Source: Weissella cibaria KACC 11862
GTDB lineage: Bacteria > Bacillota > Bacilli > Lactobacillales > Lactobacillaceae
Direction of reading: 5' to 3'
Length of the DNA: 64,000 nucleotides
NCBI RefSeq assembly: GCF_000193635.1
Contig: NZ_AEKT01000009.1
Span: 1 to 64,000, forward strand
Position numbers and translations under genes: made by a program. Positions 38,939-48,382 of this stretch are shown here, piece after piece; the first letter of the stretch is position 1; each line of letters starts with the position of its first letter. The notes beneath the pieces are model-generated. The model had not been told where the DNA came from, did no database searches, and worked only from the letters and a program-made list of their open reading frames with translations.

Positions 38939-40315
38939 CTAATCCCTTTGCCAAGCCATTGTTTCGGATCCTTCACCTAGACTTGGGATAACGCGTTGAC
39001 CAATTTCTTCAGCCGCCCGAGCGAACGTCAGTAGCTTAGCCTCTTCATGTGGCCGGGCAACTGCAATGATGCTTGCTAACCCGCCAAATGTAACATCCCC
39101 AAATTGGCCGAATGGGATACTAATACTTGGATACCCCGCCACAGCAGCAAAATCAACCAACCTAAAGTCAGCACCGACAACAACGTCACTTGCTGTCAGC
39201 AATTTTTCAAGGCTCGTTGTGGCATAATTGCGTGCCCGTCGATCAACGTCTTGATAGACGGGCGAACTAAGGTCGCCGGTGGTTGATTCGGCAGCCAGCA
39301 ACAAATTTTGACCAAATGGTGCACGTGTCGCCAAATCAGCATTGTTATATGCAATGATATCAGTCAATGATTGGTTACGGCCCCGTTCCCGCAAATATTC
39401 ATCCAAGTCGTGCTTAAATTCAAATAACAATCGTTGATATTCGGCAGCCTCGTCAGACGGTGGCAATACCGCGTCGTACCGTTTAAACGTAAAGCTCGTT
39501 AAGTTGGCCATCATTTGATTGACAACATGTTGTGCCAACACATCGGTTTCGTCAGGCTGTAACACTGTCACATCACTGACTGATGCAGTCGTTGCGCCAC
39601 CGAGTGCTTGCCAGACCGTCGCAACGTCCGCCACAGTTCTACCAATCGGTCCAGGCGCATCTTGTGAATGGGCCAATGGGAGAATGCCAACTACTGGCCA
39701 CGCCCCGACGGTTGGCTTCAGCCCTACCACACTATTCGCTTGCGCAGGTGCCAAAATAGACCCATTTGTTTCCGTACCAATTGTAATAGCCGCCAAACTC
39801 AGCGAAGCGGCGACCCCAGATCCTGAGCTCGAGCCACTTGGCGTTAAGTCTGGAAAGATGGCATTAATCGTCTGACCCCCCACCACTGAAAAGCCCGAAG
39901 GTTCAATATCCGACTTAAAATGCGCAAATTCTGATAAGTTCGTCTTACCGAGAATGATGGCACCTGCTTCGCGTAACTTTTGTACTAATTGGGCGTCCTG
40001 TGTCGCAACATTATTCGTTAATGCCAAGGCACCAGCGGTTGTCGGCAGCCCGGCAACATCAATATTATCCTTCACTAAAATTGGTATCCCATGCAACGGG
40101 CCACGGACATGACCGTGCTGCCGTTCCCCATCAAGCGTCTCTGCTTCAGCAAGGGCGTCGGGATTAACAAGGACCAATGCGTTAACGTTGAATGGTGGCG
40201 TACTAAAAAATGCCATCCGTTCAAGATAGGCCGTCGTTAGTTCCACACTGTTAAACTTCCCCTGTTGCAGTCCCAATGAAAGTGTTGCAATATCCTGTTC
40301 TCTCACTTTGACCAT
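38939..40315 (-). CDS. Amidase-signature family hydrolase
   Basis: 458 residues. The Ser-cisSer-Lys triad is visible: lysine in PILVKDNID near residue 80, and TPSGSSSGSGVAASLSLA near residue 160 carrying both serines. It resembles GatA-like stand-alone amidases rather than GatA, and no gatB or gatC lies nearby. Substrate unknown. Between an MFS exporter and eno, with its own terminator. Confidence 0.85.
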   Translation of the reverse strand: MVKVREQDIATLSLGLQQGKFNSVELTTAYLERMAFFSTPPFNVNALVLVNPDALAEAETLDGERQHGHVRGPLHGIPILVKDNIDVAGLPTTAGALALTNNVATQDAQLVQKLREAGAIILGKTNLSEFAHFKSDIEPSGFSVVGGQTINAIFPDLTPSGSSSGSGVAASLSLAAITIGTETNGSILAPAQANSVVGLKPTVGAWPVVGILPLAHSQDAPGPIGRTVADVATVWQALGGATTASVSDVTVLQPDETDVLAQHVVNQMMANLTSFTFKRYDAVLPPSDEAAEYQRLLFEFKHDLDEYLRERGRNQSLTDIIAYNNADLATRAPFGQNLLLAAESTTGDLSSPVYQDVDRRARNYATTSLEKLLTASDVVVGADFRLVDFAAVAGYPSISIPFGQFGDVTFGGLASIIAVARPHEEAKLLTFARAAEEIGQRVIPSLGEGSETMAWQRD

Positions 40316-40386
40316 TTCGTCCCCCTCTTTTCATTTTCTAATTGTATTCTAATATTATACACATTAAAAAAGGAAACGCGCGTAAA

Positions 40387-40424
40387 AAAGACGACACTGA
40401 CTCATTCGAGTTAGTGTCGTCTTT
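40387..40424 (-). terminator. Terminator after eno
   Basis: AAAGACGACACTAACTC pairs with GAGTCAGTGTCGTCTTT around a 4-base loop, then a T-run. Very stable, fitting a highly expressed gene. Confidence 0.95.
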
Positions 40425-40456
40425 AATTAAATCAATCTATTCGATCGAACTCGTGA

Positions 40457-41824
<1,368 letters not shown>

Positions 41825-42085
41825 TTACTTGTTTTAAAAGTATAGTTATCTGGGAATATCCCTTGTCATTTATTGTAACATAATTCACACGTTGTGTAGC
41901 AATTCATTGCCCTTTATTACGATTATTGTGCGAACCGTATACGAAACACTTACTGATAAATAGTAGCAATTATTCCGTGTTGCATTTGTTACATTACTGT
42001 CCACTATGTCATGAAATCTCGTGTTACTTTATATGCATAGTTAAAACGTAAGTACGCATACCAACGAGAAGGAGGCTGCGTTTAA

Positions 42086-42352
42086 ATGAAAAAAATTAAA
42101 TTTTCTATTTTGGGGTTAATGGGATTATTAATTGCGGTGCCACTTTATCTATTTGGGGCCTCGTATGCCATGGAGCGCCTAGCACCAACCACTGAACATA
42201 CCACCTATCAAAGCGCTGATACGCACGTGACAAACACGCGTGACAACCAACATAACTTTAATGACAAGTTAATTGCTGCTGGTATCCACCCGGCTAGCTC
42301 AAGTGATGACACAGTCACGATGGTTGAACCTGAACAAAATACACTTAAATAG
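42086..42352 (+). CDS. Small membrane-anchored protein, unknown function
   Basis: 88 residues. One N-terminal hydrophobic segment (FSILGLMGLLIAVPLYLFGA) followed by a polar Thr/His/Asp/Asn-rich extracytoplasmic part. AAGGAGG precedes the ATG, somewhat far (11 bases). There is no lipobox or LPXTG. Not recognised. It is the only plus-strand gene between 29.4 and 61.3 kb, divergent from eno, and has its own terminator. Confidence 0.7.
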   Translation: MKKIKFSILGLMGLLIAVPLYLFGASYAMERLAPTTEHTTYQSADTHVTNTRDNQHNFNDKLIAAGIHPASSSDDTVTMVEPEQNTLK

Positions 42353-42384
42353 TAAAAGACACCGCAACTGCGGTGTCTTTTTTC
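42353..42384. terminator. Bidirectional terminator
   Basis: AAAAGACACCGCA pairs with TGCGGTGTCTTTT, between the convergent 88- and 65-residue genes. Confidence 0.92.
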
Positions 42385-42387
42385 TTT

Positions 42388-42585
42388 TTACCAGTGTTCG
42401 CGAACTGCCGCAATTTCGGCAACCGTCACTGCATAACGTACCTTACGCCCTGAAGCATCACGTGATCCAAAGATAACACCCTCTGCCTCACCATCAAGTT
42501 CATTCAAAATGAATGACTCACCTGACGTTAGATAGATTTTCACAAAATTACCATCTGACAAAATCTTCGTCATAAATTCAAACAT
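42388..42585 (-). CDS. Small beta-rich hypothetical protein
   Basis: 65 residues from the ATG at 42585 (AGGGGG at proper spacing; a GTG lies one codon earlier). Pattern of short strands, FVKIYLTSGESFILNELD and KVRYAVTVAEIAAV, suggests a small SH3/Sm-like barrel. Not recognised; no membrane or signal segment. Confidence 0.6.
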   Translation of the reverse strand: MFEFMTKILSDGNFVKIYLTSGESFILNELDGEAEGVIFGSRDASGRKVRYAVTVAEIAAVREHW

Positions 42586-42699
42586 CACTCATGTCCCCCT
42601 AAGCTTCTGATTCATTGTGTATTATTTCATCTATACACATCAGTTTATCGCTTAGGTACGGCTAACTCGTGAATCAAACCGTAACGGAATCTGAATATT

Positions 42700-43488
42700 T
42701 CACGCCTCTTTTTGCAAAGATCGCTTCGCTTGATCAGCTAGACTAACCAACTCAATAAACGTCATGGCATCAAGTGCCGCATCACCCACCAAGACACCGT
42801 CAATGTCCGGTTGCGCTAACAATTCATAGGCATTAGTTGGTTTAACGGAACCCCCGTACAAAATACGCATCTGATCAGCGGCTGGTTGACCAAACATATC
42901 AGCCACTGTCTGGCGAATAATCCGCAAACTTTTTTGCGCAATTTCTGGCCCCATCGCCTGACCAGATCCAATCGCTGCCGTTGGCTCATAGGCCAGCATA
43001 ACGCGACCTAGGTCCGCTATCGCTACCCCTTTTAGCGATTCAACGACTTGATTCACAATCCAATGGGCGTGATCGTTTTCTGACTCCAATTGGACTGCCT
43101 CATCAATAGCAATAATCGGCATTAGGCCATTCCGTAGCGCGGCCAACGTTTTCAGATTAACCATTTCATCAGTTTCACGGAAATAATTCCGCCGCTCTGA
43201 GTGGCCAATAATGACCACTTGGATCCCCAAATCAGCTAATGCAGCTGGACTTGTCTCTCCTGTATAGGCACCCCGATCTTCCCAATACACGTTTTCAGCA
43301 CCGATGCACACCGATGTCCCCTTGGCCGCCGATACCATCGCGTTCAATAATACATCTTGCCCCGCCAATACTGTATCAACGTTCGGATACTTGGCTAACT
43401 TTGGTGCAACCTCCTGAATATACCCCTCGGCCTCACTTGGCAACTTATTCATTTTCCAATTTGCAACGACGATTGGTTGTCGACTCAT
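42700..43488 (-). CDS. tpiA: Triosephosphate isomerase, divergent
   Basis: 262 residues. The catalytic residues are kept: asparagine and lysine in ANWKMN, histidine in IGHSERR and glutamate in AYEPTAAIGSG. Several normally invariant positions differ: loop 6 has EPTAAIGSGQ where EP[VI]WAIGTGK is usual, the CVGE strand reads AIDE, and the phosphate-binding VGGASL reads VGDAAL. It may be a weaker or altered isomerase, or the sole TPI of a heterofermenter under relaxed constraint. The ATG at 43488 follows AAGGG; a GTG at 43497 is less likely. Confidence 0.88.
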   Translation of the reverse strand: MSRQPIVVANWKMNKLPSEAEGYIQEVAPKLAKYPNVDTVLAGQDVLLNAMVSAAKGTSVCIGAENVYWEDRGAYTGETSPAALADLGIQVVIIGHSERRNYFRETDEMVNLKTLAALRNGLMPIIAIDEAVQLESENDHAHWIVNQVVESLKGVAIADLGRVMLAYEPTAAIGSGQAMGPEIAQKSLRIIRQTVADMFGQPAADQMRILYGGSVKPTNAYELLAQPDIDGVLVGDAALDAMTFIELVSLADQAKRSLQKEA

Positions 43489-43553
43489 CAGCTTCACCGC
43501 CCTTCATATATGCTTTTATTATAGCAAACAGCCCTTCACATCAGCTACAACAC

Positions 43554-43603
43554 AAAACCAGCTCCATGACGCTACATCAGTAGTCTCGCCACAAAGCTGG
43601 TTT
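43554..43603 (-). terminator. Probable terminator after ptsI
   Basis: AAACCAGCT pairs with AGCTGGTTT around an inner CTAC/GTAG hairpin, with a T-rich end on the minus strand. Confidence 0.6.
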
Positions 43604-43614
43604 CTCGTTACTTC

Positions 43615-45342
43615 TTATTCAGCTGGTACAGCAGCTTGAACCAACGCGATAACTTCATCGTTCGTCTCAGCATCCAATGCCTTATCAGCCAATTCTGCCA
43701 TCTTCGTCGTATCCAAACGCTTCATCAATGAACGTGTTTGCAAAACAGACGTTGCTGACATTGAGAATTCATCCAAGCCCATACCAACTAGCACTGGTAC
43801 GGCAATTGGATCACCCGCCATCTCACCGCACATTGCAGCAAACTTGCCGTACTTGTGCGCTGAGTCAATCACGTTCTTAATCAAACGCAAAATTGATGGG
43901 TTGTATGGTTGGTACAAGTATGAAATCTTGTCGTTACCACGGTCTGCCGCCATTGAGTAACCAATCAAGTCGTTGGTTCCAATTGAGAAGAAATCAACTT
44001 CTTGGGCAAACTTATCAGCCAAAACAGCTGCAGCTGGCACTTCAATCATAATTCCCAACTTGATATCATCGGCTACTGGTACACCAGCTTCTTGCAACTT
44101 CGCCTTTTCTTCATTGAAGATATCACGCGCTGCACGGTATTCTGGCAACGTTGCCACCATTGGGAACATAATCCACAAGTCACCGTAAACAGAGGCACGC
44201 AACAAGGCACGCAATTGAGTACGGAAAATGTCATCACGATCCAATGAAATACGGATGGCACGGTAACCCAAGAATGGGTTTTCCTCTTCTGGTAATGGTA
44301 AGTAAGGCAAATACTTATCACCACCAATGTCCATCGTACGGACCGTAACAGGCTTACCGTCCATACCCTCAAGAACCTTCTTGTAGGCTTCAAATTGCTC
44401 GTCTTCAGTTGGCAATTCCTTTGAATCCATGTACAAGAACTCGGTACGGTACAAACCAATTCCTTCTGAACCGTTATCCACAACACCAGTTAAGTCCTTT
44501 GGCGTACCAATGTTGGCACCCACCAAGAATTCCTTACCATCAGCTGAAATAGACTTTTCGTTCTTCAACGTTGCCCATTCAGCCTTTTGCGCTGCGTACT
44601 TTTCACCCTTGGCACTGTATTCTGTGACTTGTTCATCTGAAGGGTCAACGATTGCAACACCGTCAAGTCCATCCAAAATGACCATGTCACCTTCTTGAAT
44701 TTCATCCGTTGCAACCTGTGAACCAACAATCGCTGGAATTTCCAACGTACGTGCCATGATAGCTGCGTGCGCTGTGCGTCCACCAACATTGGTGATAAAT
44801 CCCTTAACGTATTGACGGTCAAGTTGAGCCGTATCTGAAGGCGTCATGTCCTTCGCTACAATCACAACTTCTTCCTTAATCAAGGCTGGGTTTGGCAATT
44901 CCTTACCCAACAAGTGACTTAGCACACGCTTTGTCACATCTCGAATGTCGGCGGCACGTTCAGCCATGTATGGATTATCATCGGCCATTGCCTCAAACAT
45001 ACCAATGTACATGTCTGTCGTTTCCTTCAACGCGGCTTCAGCGTTAACTGAGTCGCTGTCGATTTTAGCAGAAATGCCCCCCAAAAGCTCAGGGTCTTCA
45101 AGCACCATAATGTGTGCTGTAAACACTTCAGCTTCTTCAGCCCCCATTGAAGTTGCTGCCTTGTCTCGAATTTGTTCCAAATCTGTCTTAGATGCTAAAA
45201 AGGCCGCTGCTACGCGGTCCTTCTCAGCTTGAACATCGTCTACTGTACGAGTATCAAAAGACAAATCAGGATCAACGAGCTTATATGCTTTTGCGATTGC
45301 AACACCGTTTGATGCTGCAATCCCCTTAATTTCTTTTGCCAT
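43615..45342 (-). CDS. ptsI: PTS Enzyme I (PEP-protein phosphotransferase)
   Basis: 575 residues. Phosphorylates HPr from PEP. The active-site histidine lies in [17 protein letters not shown] near residue 188; [20 protein letters not shown] and the C-terminal [12 protein letters not shown] barrel segments bind PEP. The ATG at 45342 follows GAGGG; an in-frame TTG at 45360 is less likely. Codon use is biased as in eno. Follows ptsH by 50 bases. Confidence 0.97.
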   Translation of the reverse strand: MAKEIKGIAASNGVAIAKAYKLVDPDLSFDTRTVDDVQAEKDRVAAAFLASKTDLEQIRDKAATSMGAEEAEVFTAHIMVLEDPELLGGISAKIDSDSVNAEAALKETTDMYIGMFEAMADDNPYMAERAADIRDVTKRVLSHLLGKELPNPALIKEEVVIVAKDMTPSDTAQLDRQYVKGFITNVGGRTAHAAIMARTLEIPAIVGSQVATDEIQEGDMVILDGLDGVAIVDPSDEQVTEYSAKGEKYAAQKAEWATLKNEKSISADGKEFLVGANIGTPKDLTGVVDNGSEGIGLYRTEFLYMDSKELPTEDEQFEAYKKVLEGMDGKPVTVRTMDIGGDKYLPYLPLPEEENPFLGYRAIRISLDRDDIFRTQLRALLRASVYGDLWIMFPMVATLPEYRAARDIFNEEKAKLQEAGVPVADDIKLGIMIEVPAAAVLADKFAQEVDFFSIGTNDLIGYSMAADRGNDKISYLYQPYNPSILRLIKNVIDSAHKYGKFAAMCGEMAGDPIAVPVLVGMGLDEFSMSATSVLQTRSLMKRLDTTKMAELADKALDAETNDEVIALVQAAVPAE

Positions 45343-45392
45343 CGCCGTCTTATCCCTCAAAGTAAATGTTCAAATAAATTTTTAACTAAAAA

Positions 45393-45659
45393 TTAGTCAG
45401 TCAAGCCTTCTGCTGACATCGTCTCTGCAATTGCAGCCAATGCTTCAGCTTCGTCATCACCTTCTGCTGAAATCTTAACATCGGCGTTTTGACCAACACC
45501 CAATGACATAACGCCCATGATTGACTTCAAGTTAACGTCCTTACCTTGGTATGACAACGTTACGTTTGATGAGAACTTTGAAGCTGCTTGTACCAACAAA
45601 GTTGCTGGACGTGCGTGGATACCAGTTTCGGCTACAATGTGAAATTCGCGTGATTCCAT
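45393..45659 (-). CDS. ptsH: Phosphocarrier protein HPr
   Basis: 88 residues. [10 protein letters not shown] contains His15, phosphorylated by Enzyme I, and [11 protein letters not shown] contains Ser46, the target of HPr kinase (hprK at 59204-60136). Serine-phosphorylated HPr is the CcpA co-repressor. AGAGGAG ribosome site at 8 bases. Confidence 0.98.
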   Translation of the reverse strand: MESREFHIVAETGIHARPATLLVQAASKFSSNVTLSYQGKDVNLKSIMGVMSLGVGQNADVKISAEGDDEAEALAAIAETMSAEGLTD

Positions 45660-45764
45660 GGTGATAATCTCCTCTAGATTAAAAAATATCTATCTTTGTA
45701 TAATTTTTGACTTGGCTAAATGAGATACGCTTTCGAAATCTTTCTAACCAACTCTATGTCGTTA

Positions 45765-45802
45765 ATTCTAGCAGGTATGAAGCTTTTGCGCAAGCGCTTA
45801 CA
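45765..45802 (-). promoter_or_regulatory. ptsHI promoter with overlapping cre-like site
   Basis: Minus strand: an extended -10, TGCTAGAAT (TAGAAT at 45765-45770), with a weak -35, TTGCGC (45788-45793), at 17 bases. TGTAAGCGCTTGCG (45789-45802) overlaps the -35 and matches the CcpA cre consensus TGWNANCGNTNWCA except at two positions. Confidence 0.55.
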
Positions 45803-45860
45803 TTACCTTTTCATTAGGCTTTTGTGAACTTTTTGTGAATAAGTGGAAGCGGCGATGATT

Positions 45861-46043
45861 CTACTCGGCCTTATTCTTCGCCGTATACGTGACAACCCCG
45901 CCACGTGCGGCAACGCCACGAATCGCGTTCTGATAAGGGTAATTACGCCAAACTTCGTAAAATTCCTTGAAGTCCTTTGCTTCCAAAACGAACTCTTCTA
46001 ATTCGCCAGATCGTAATTGCTCAAGCATTTCTTCATAGTCCAT
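45861..46043 (-). CDS. Small hypothetical protein
   Basis: 60 residues, acidic N-terminal helix (DYEEMLEQLRSGELEEF) and a basic, glycine-containing end (IRGVAARGGVVTYTAKNK). AGGAGGGG ribosome site close to the ATG. No membrane segment. Not recognised. Confidence 0.65.
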   Translation of the reverse strand: MDYEEMLEQLRSGELEEFVLEAKDFKEFYEVWRNYPYQNAIRGVAARGGVVTYTAKNKAE

Positions 46044-46126
46044 AGCTGACCCCTCCTGTCATAATTAACTGTTACTATTTTAACAAACTTTCATGAAAAC
46101 CGGTGCATTTTTAAAGAATAAAAAAA

Positions 46127-46158
46127 GAACGTGTTTGTTTCAAAAACGCACACGTTCA
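46127..46158 (-). terminator. Terminator after fabH
   Basis: GAACGTGT pairs with ACACGTTC, then a T-run on the minus strand. Confidence 0.85.
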
Positions 46159-46175
46159 TTACTTTTCATAAGACT

Positions 46176-47150
46176 TTAGAATTCAAGCAACAGACTTCCG
46201 TATGTAAATCCGGCACCGAATCCCGTTAACAGAACTCGCTTACCCGTCAAATCAGTTTTCTTGTTTAGCTCATCCAAGCCAATACCGATTCCGGCTGATG
46301 ACGTGTTTCCATACTTTGTAATATTCGTGGCAAACTTGTCCATTGGTTGGTCAATCGCCTCAGCAATCGCCTCAATAATGCGCAAGTTGGCTTGGTGTGT
46401 AATAAAGTAATCAACGTCATTTGGCGTCAAATCACGATCACCCAAGAACTTTACAATGTGATCTGGAATCAAGCGCACAACTTCTTCAAAGACTTGGCGA
46501 CCTTCTTGATGGAAGGCATCCGTCTTAGGGTAGTTTTCTGCAGAAATTTCTGTCAAAGGTTGGATGCGACCAGAGTGAACAACTTCAGCATCCCCAATGG
46601 TATGCATTTCCTCACCCTTCACAATACCGCCTTCTTCATCAGCAACCAGCACCATTGCAGCGGCACCATCACCGAAGAAGACAGTTGATGTACGATCTGT
46701 AAAGTCCATCATCTTCGAATTAACTTCTGCTGAAATAACCAATGCGTTCTTGTAAACACCTGAACGGATAAACTTGTCTGCAGTACTCATACCAAAGACA
46801 AATCCTGAGCACGCAGTAGAAATATCGTATGCCCACGCCCCTTCAGCTTTCAAGTTACGCTGTACGAGCGCAGCCGTTGAAGGTGCTAATCCGTCCGGCG
46901 TAAACGTCGTCACGATGATTAGTTCAATATCTTCTGGCTTAAGGTCGGTTTGTGACAACGCCATGCGAGCTGCTTGCGTTGCCAAATCGGACGTATTCTC
47001 ACCTTGCAATGAGATGCGTCGCTCCTTAATACCAGTGTGTGCTTGAATCCACGCGTCGTTCGTATCCATGATTGCCGCCAAGTCATCGTTCGTAATAATA
47101 TCACTTGGAACGTAGTGAGCTGAGGCAATAATCTTAGTTCCTTGCGTCAT
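46176..47150 (-). CDS. fabH: 3-oxoacyl-ACP synthase III
   Basis: 324 residues. Starts fatty-acid synthesis by condensing acetyl-CoA with malonyl-ACP. Catalytic cysteine in DISTACSGFVFG near residue 115, histidine in ITHQANLRIIEAIA and asparagine in YGNTSSAGIG. The ATG at 47150 follows AAAGGGG; the in-frame start at 47195 is too early. It stands alone; no other FAS-II genes are in the window. Confidence 0.96.
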   Translation of the reverse strand: MTQGTKIIASAHYVPSDIITNDDLAAIMDTNDAWIQAHTGIKERRISLQGENTSDLATQAARMALSQTDLKPEDIELIIVTTFTPDGLAPSTAALVQRNLKAEGAWAYDISTACSGFVFGMSTADKFIRSGVYKNALVISAEVNSKMMDFTDRTSTVFFGDGAAAMVLVADEEGGIVKGEEMHTIGDAEVVHSGRIQPLTEISAENYPKTDAFHQEGRQVFEEVVRLIPDHIVKFLGDRDLTPNDVDYFITHQANLRIIEAIAEAIDQPMDKFATNITKYGNTSSAGIGIGLDELNKKTDLTGKRVLLTGFGAGFTYGSLLLEF

Positions 47151-47240
47151 ATGTGGACCCCTTTCTTTCGTATCAGCAAAAATGCTCTTATTCATTTTAC
47201 GCTATGTTACTGAATTTTGGTAACGAATTAGGTAAATAAA

Positions 47241-47266
47241 AAGGAACTTGCAGAAACAAGTTCCTT
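47241..47266 (-). terminator. Terminator after trxB
   Basis: AAGGAACTTG pairs with CAAGTTCCTT, then TTTTTATTT on the minus strand. Confidence 0.92.
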
Positions 47267-47271
47267 AATTG

Positions 47272-48222
47272 TTATTCTGTTACTTCAGATGCGGCCATCT
47301 TAAAGTTTTCGTTGTAAGAAAAGGCATTCTGACCGGCAATTGCGGCATCCCCAACTGCAGTGGTAATTTGACGCAATTCCTTGTCACGAACATCACCGAT
47401 AGCAAAGATACCAGGCGCTGCTGTTTCCATACGATCATTTGTGTGAATCCAGCCGTTGGCATCCGTGATACCCAATGCTTGGACCGGTTCTGAAACAGGC
47501 GTCAAACCAACATAGATGAATACGCCGGCAGCCGCAATTTCAGAAACTTCATCCGTTTGGTTATTGCGAACACGGACACCAGTGACTTTCTTGTCATCAC
47601 CAATGATTTCTTCAACTTCCGTGTTCCAAATGAAGTCGATTTTTTCATTTGCAAAGGCGCGGTCTTGCAAAATCTTTTGAGCGCGCAACTTGTCACGACG
47701 GTGAACGATGGTTACCTTGTCAGCCAATCCTGCTAAGTATGTTGCTTCTTCAACAGCGGAATCACCACCACCGACAACAATGACGTGTTGGCCACGGAAG
47801 AAGGCCCCATCGCAGACGGCACAGTATGAAACCCCACGACCAGTGTACTGATCTTCGCCAGGTACTGCTAGCTTAACGTTGGCAGCCCCAGTCGCAACAA
47901 TCACTGTGTTGGCCGTATAGTCATCCATGTCTGTTACAACATGCCACGTCCCATCGTGTTGCGCCTCAACATGCAAGACTGATCCAAAGGCGTACTCAGC
48001 ACCAAACTTTGTTGACGATGCGTACATTTTTTCCGCCAATTCGGGGCCAAGAATAGACTCGAACCCTGGATAGTTTTCAACTTCAGCGGTGTTATTCATT
48101 TGTCCACCGTAAATGCCGCGATCAATCATCAAAACTGACATGTTCGCCCGTGATGCGTACGTTGCTGCGGTCATCCCACCAGGGCCAGCCCCGAGAATAA
48201 TTGTGTCATAATGTTGTGCCAT
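47272..48222 (-). CDS. trxB: Thioredoxin reductase
   Basis: 316 residues. FAD site GAGPGGMTAATYA at the N-terminus, redox disulfide CAVCDG near residue 137, NADPH site GGGDSAVEEATYLA and the C-terminal FAIGDVRD FAD segment. In many lactobacilli it directly follows galU; here the surface-protein array lies between them. Confidence 0.97.
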   Translation of the reverse strand: MAQHYDTIILGAGPGGMTAATYASRANMSVLMIDRGIYGGQMNNTAEVENYPGFESILGPELAEKMYASSTKFGAEYAFGSVLHVEAQHDGTWHVVTDMDDYTANTVIVATGAANVKLAVPGEDQYTGRGVSYCAVCDGAFFRGQHVIVVGGGDSAVEEATYLAGLADKVTIVHRRDKLRAQKILQDRAFANEKIDFIWNTEVEEIIGDDKKVTGVRVRNNQTDEVSEIAAAGVFIYVGLTPVSEPVQALGITDANGWIHTNDRMETAAPGIFAIGDVRDKELRQITTAVGDAAIAGQNAFSYNENFKMAASEVTE

Positions 48223-48339
48223 TTTAACTTCCCCCTTCGTTCAGAATCGCTATGTTCGGATTCTCATAAATCTTTAAGATTACAAGACCTATTCTACCGG
48301 TTCTGATGTCAAATGAAAAGGGGGGCTACTTACAAAAAT

Positions 48340-48371
48340 AAAGCACAACCCATTATTATGGGCCATGCTTT
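48340..48371 (-). terminator. Terminator after surface protein 1
   Basis: AAAGCA and ACCCAT arms pair with ATGGG and TGCTTT, followed by TATTTTTG on the minus strand. Confidence 0.75.
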
Positions 48372-48382
48372 ATCGCTTACGA

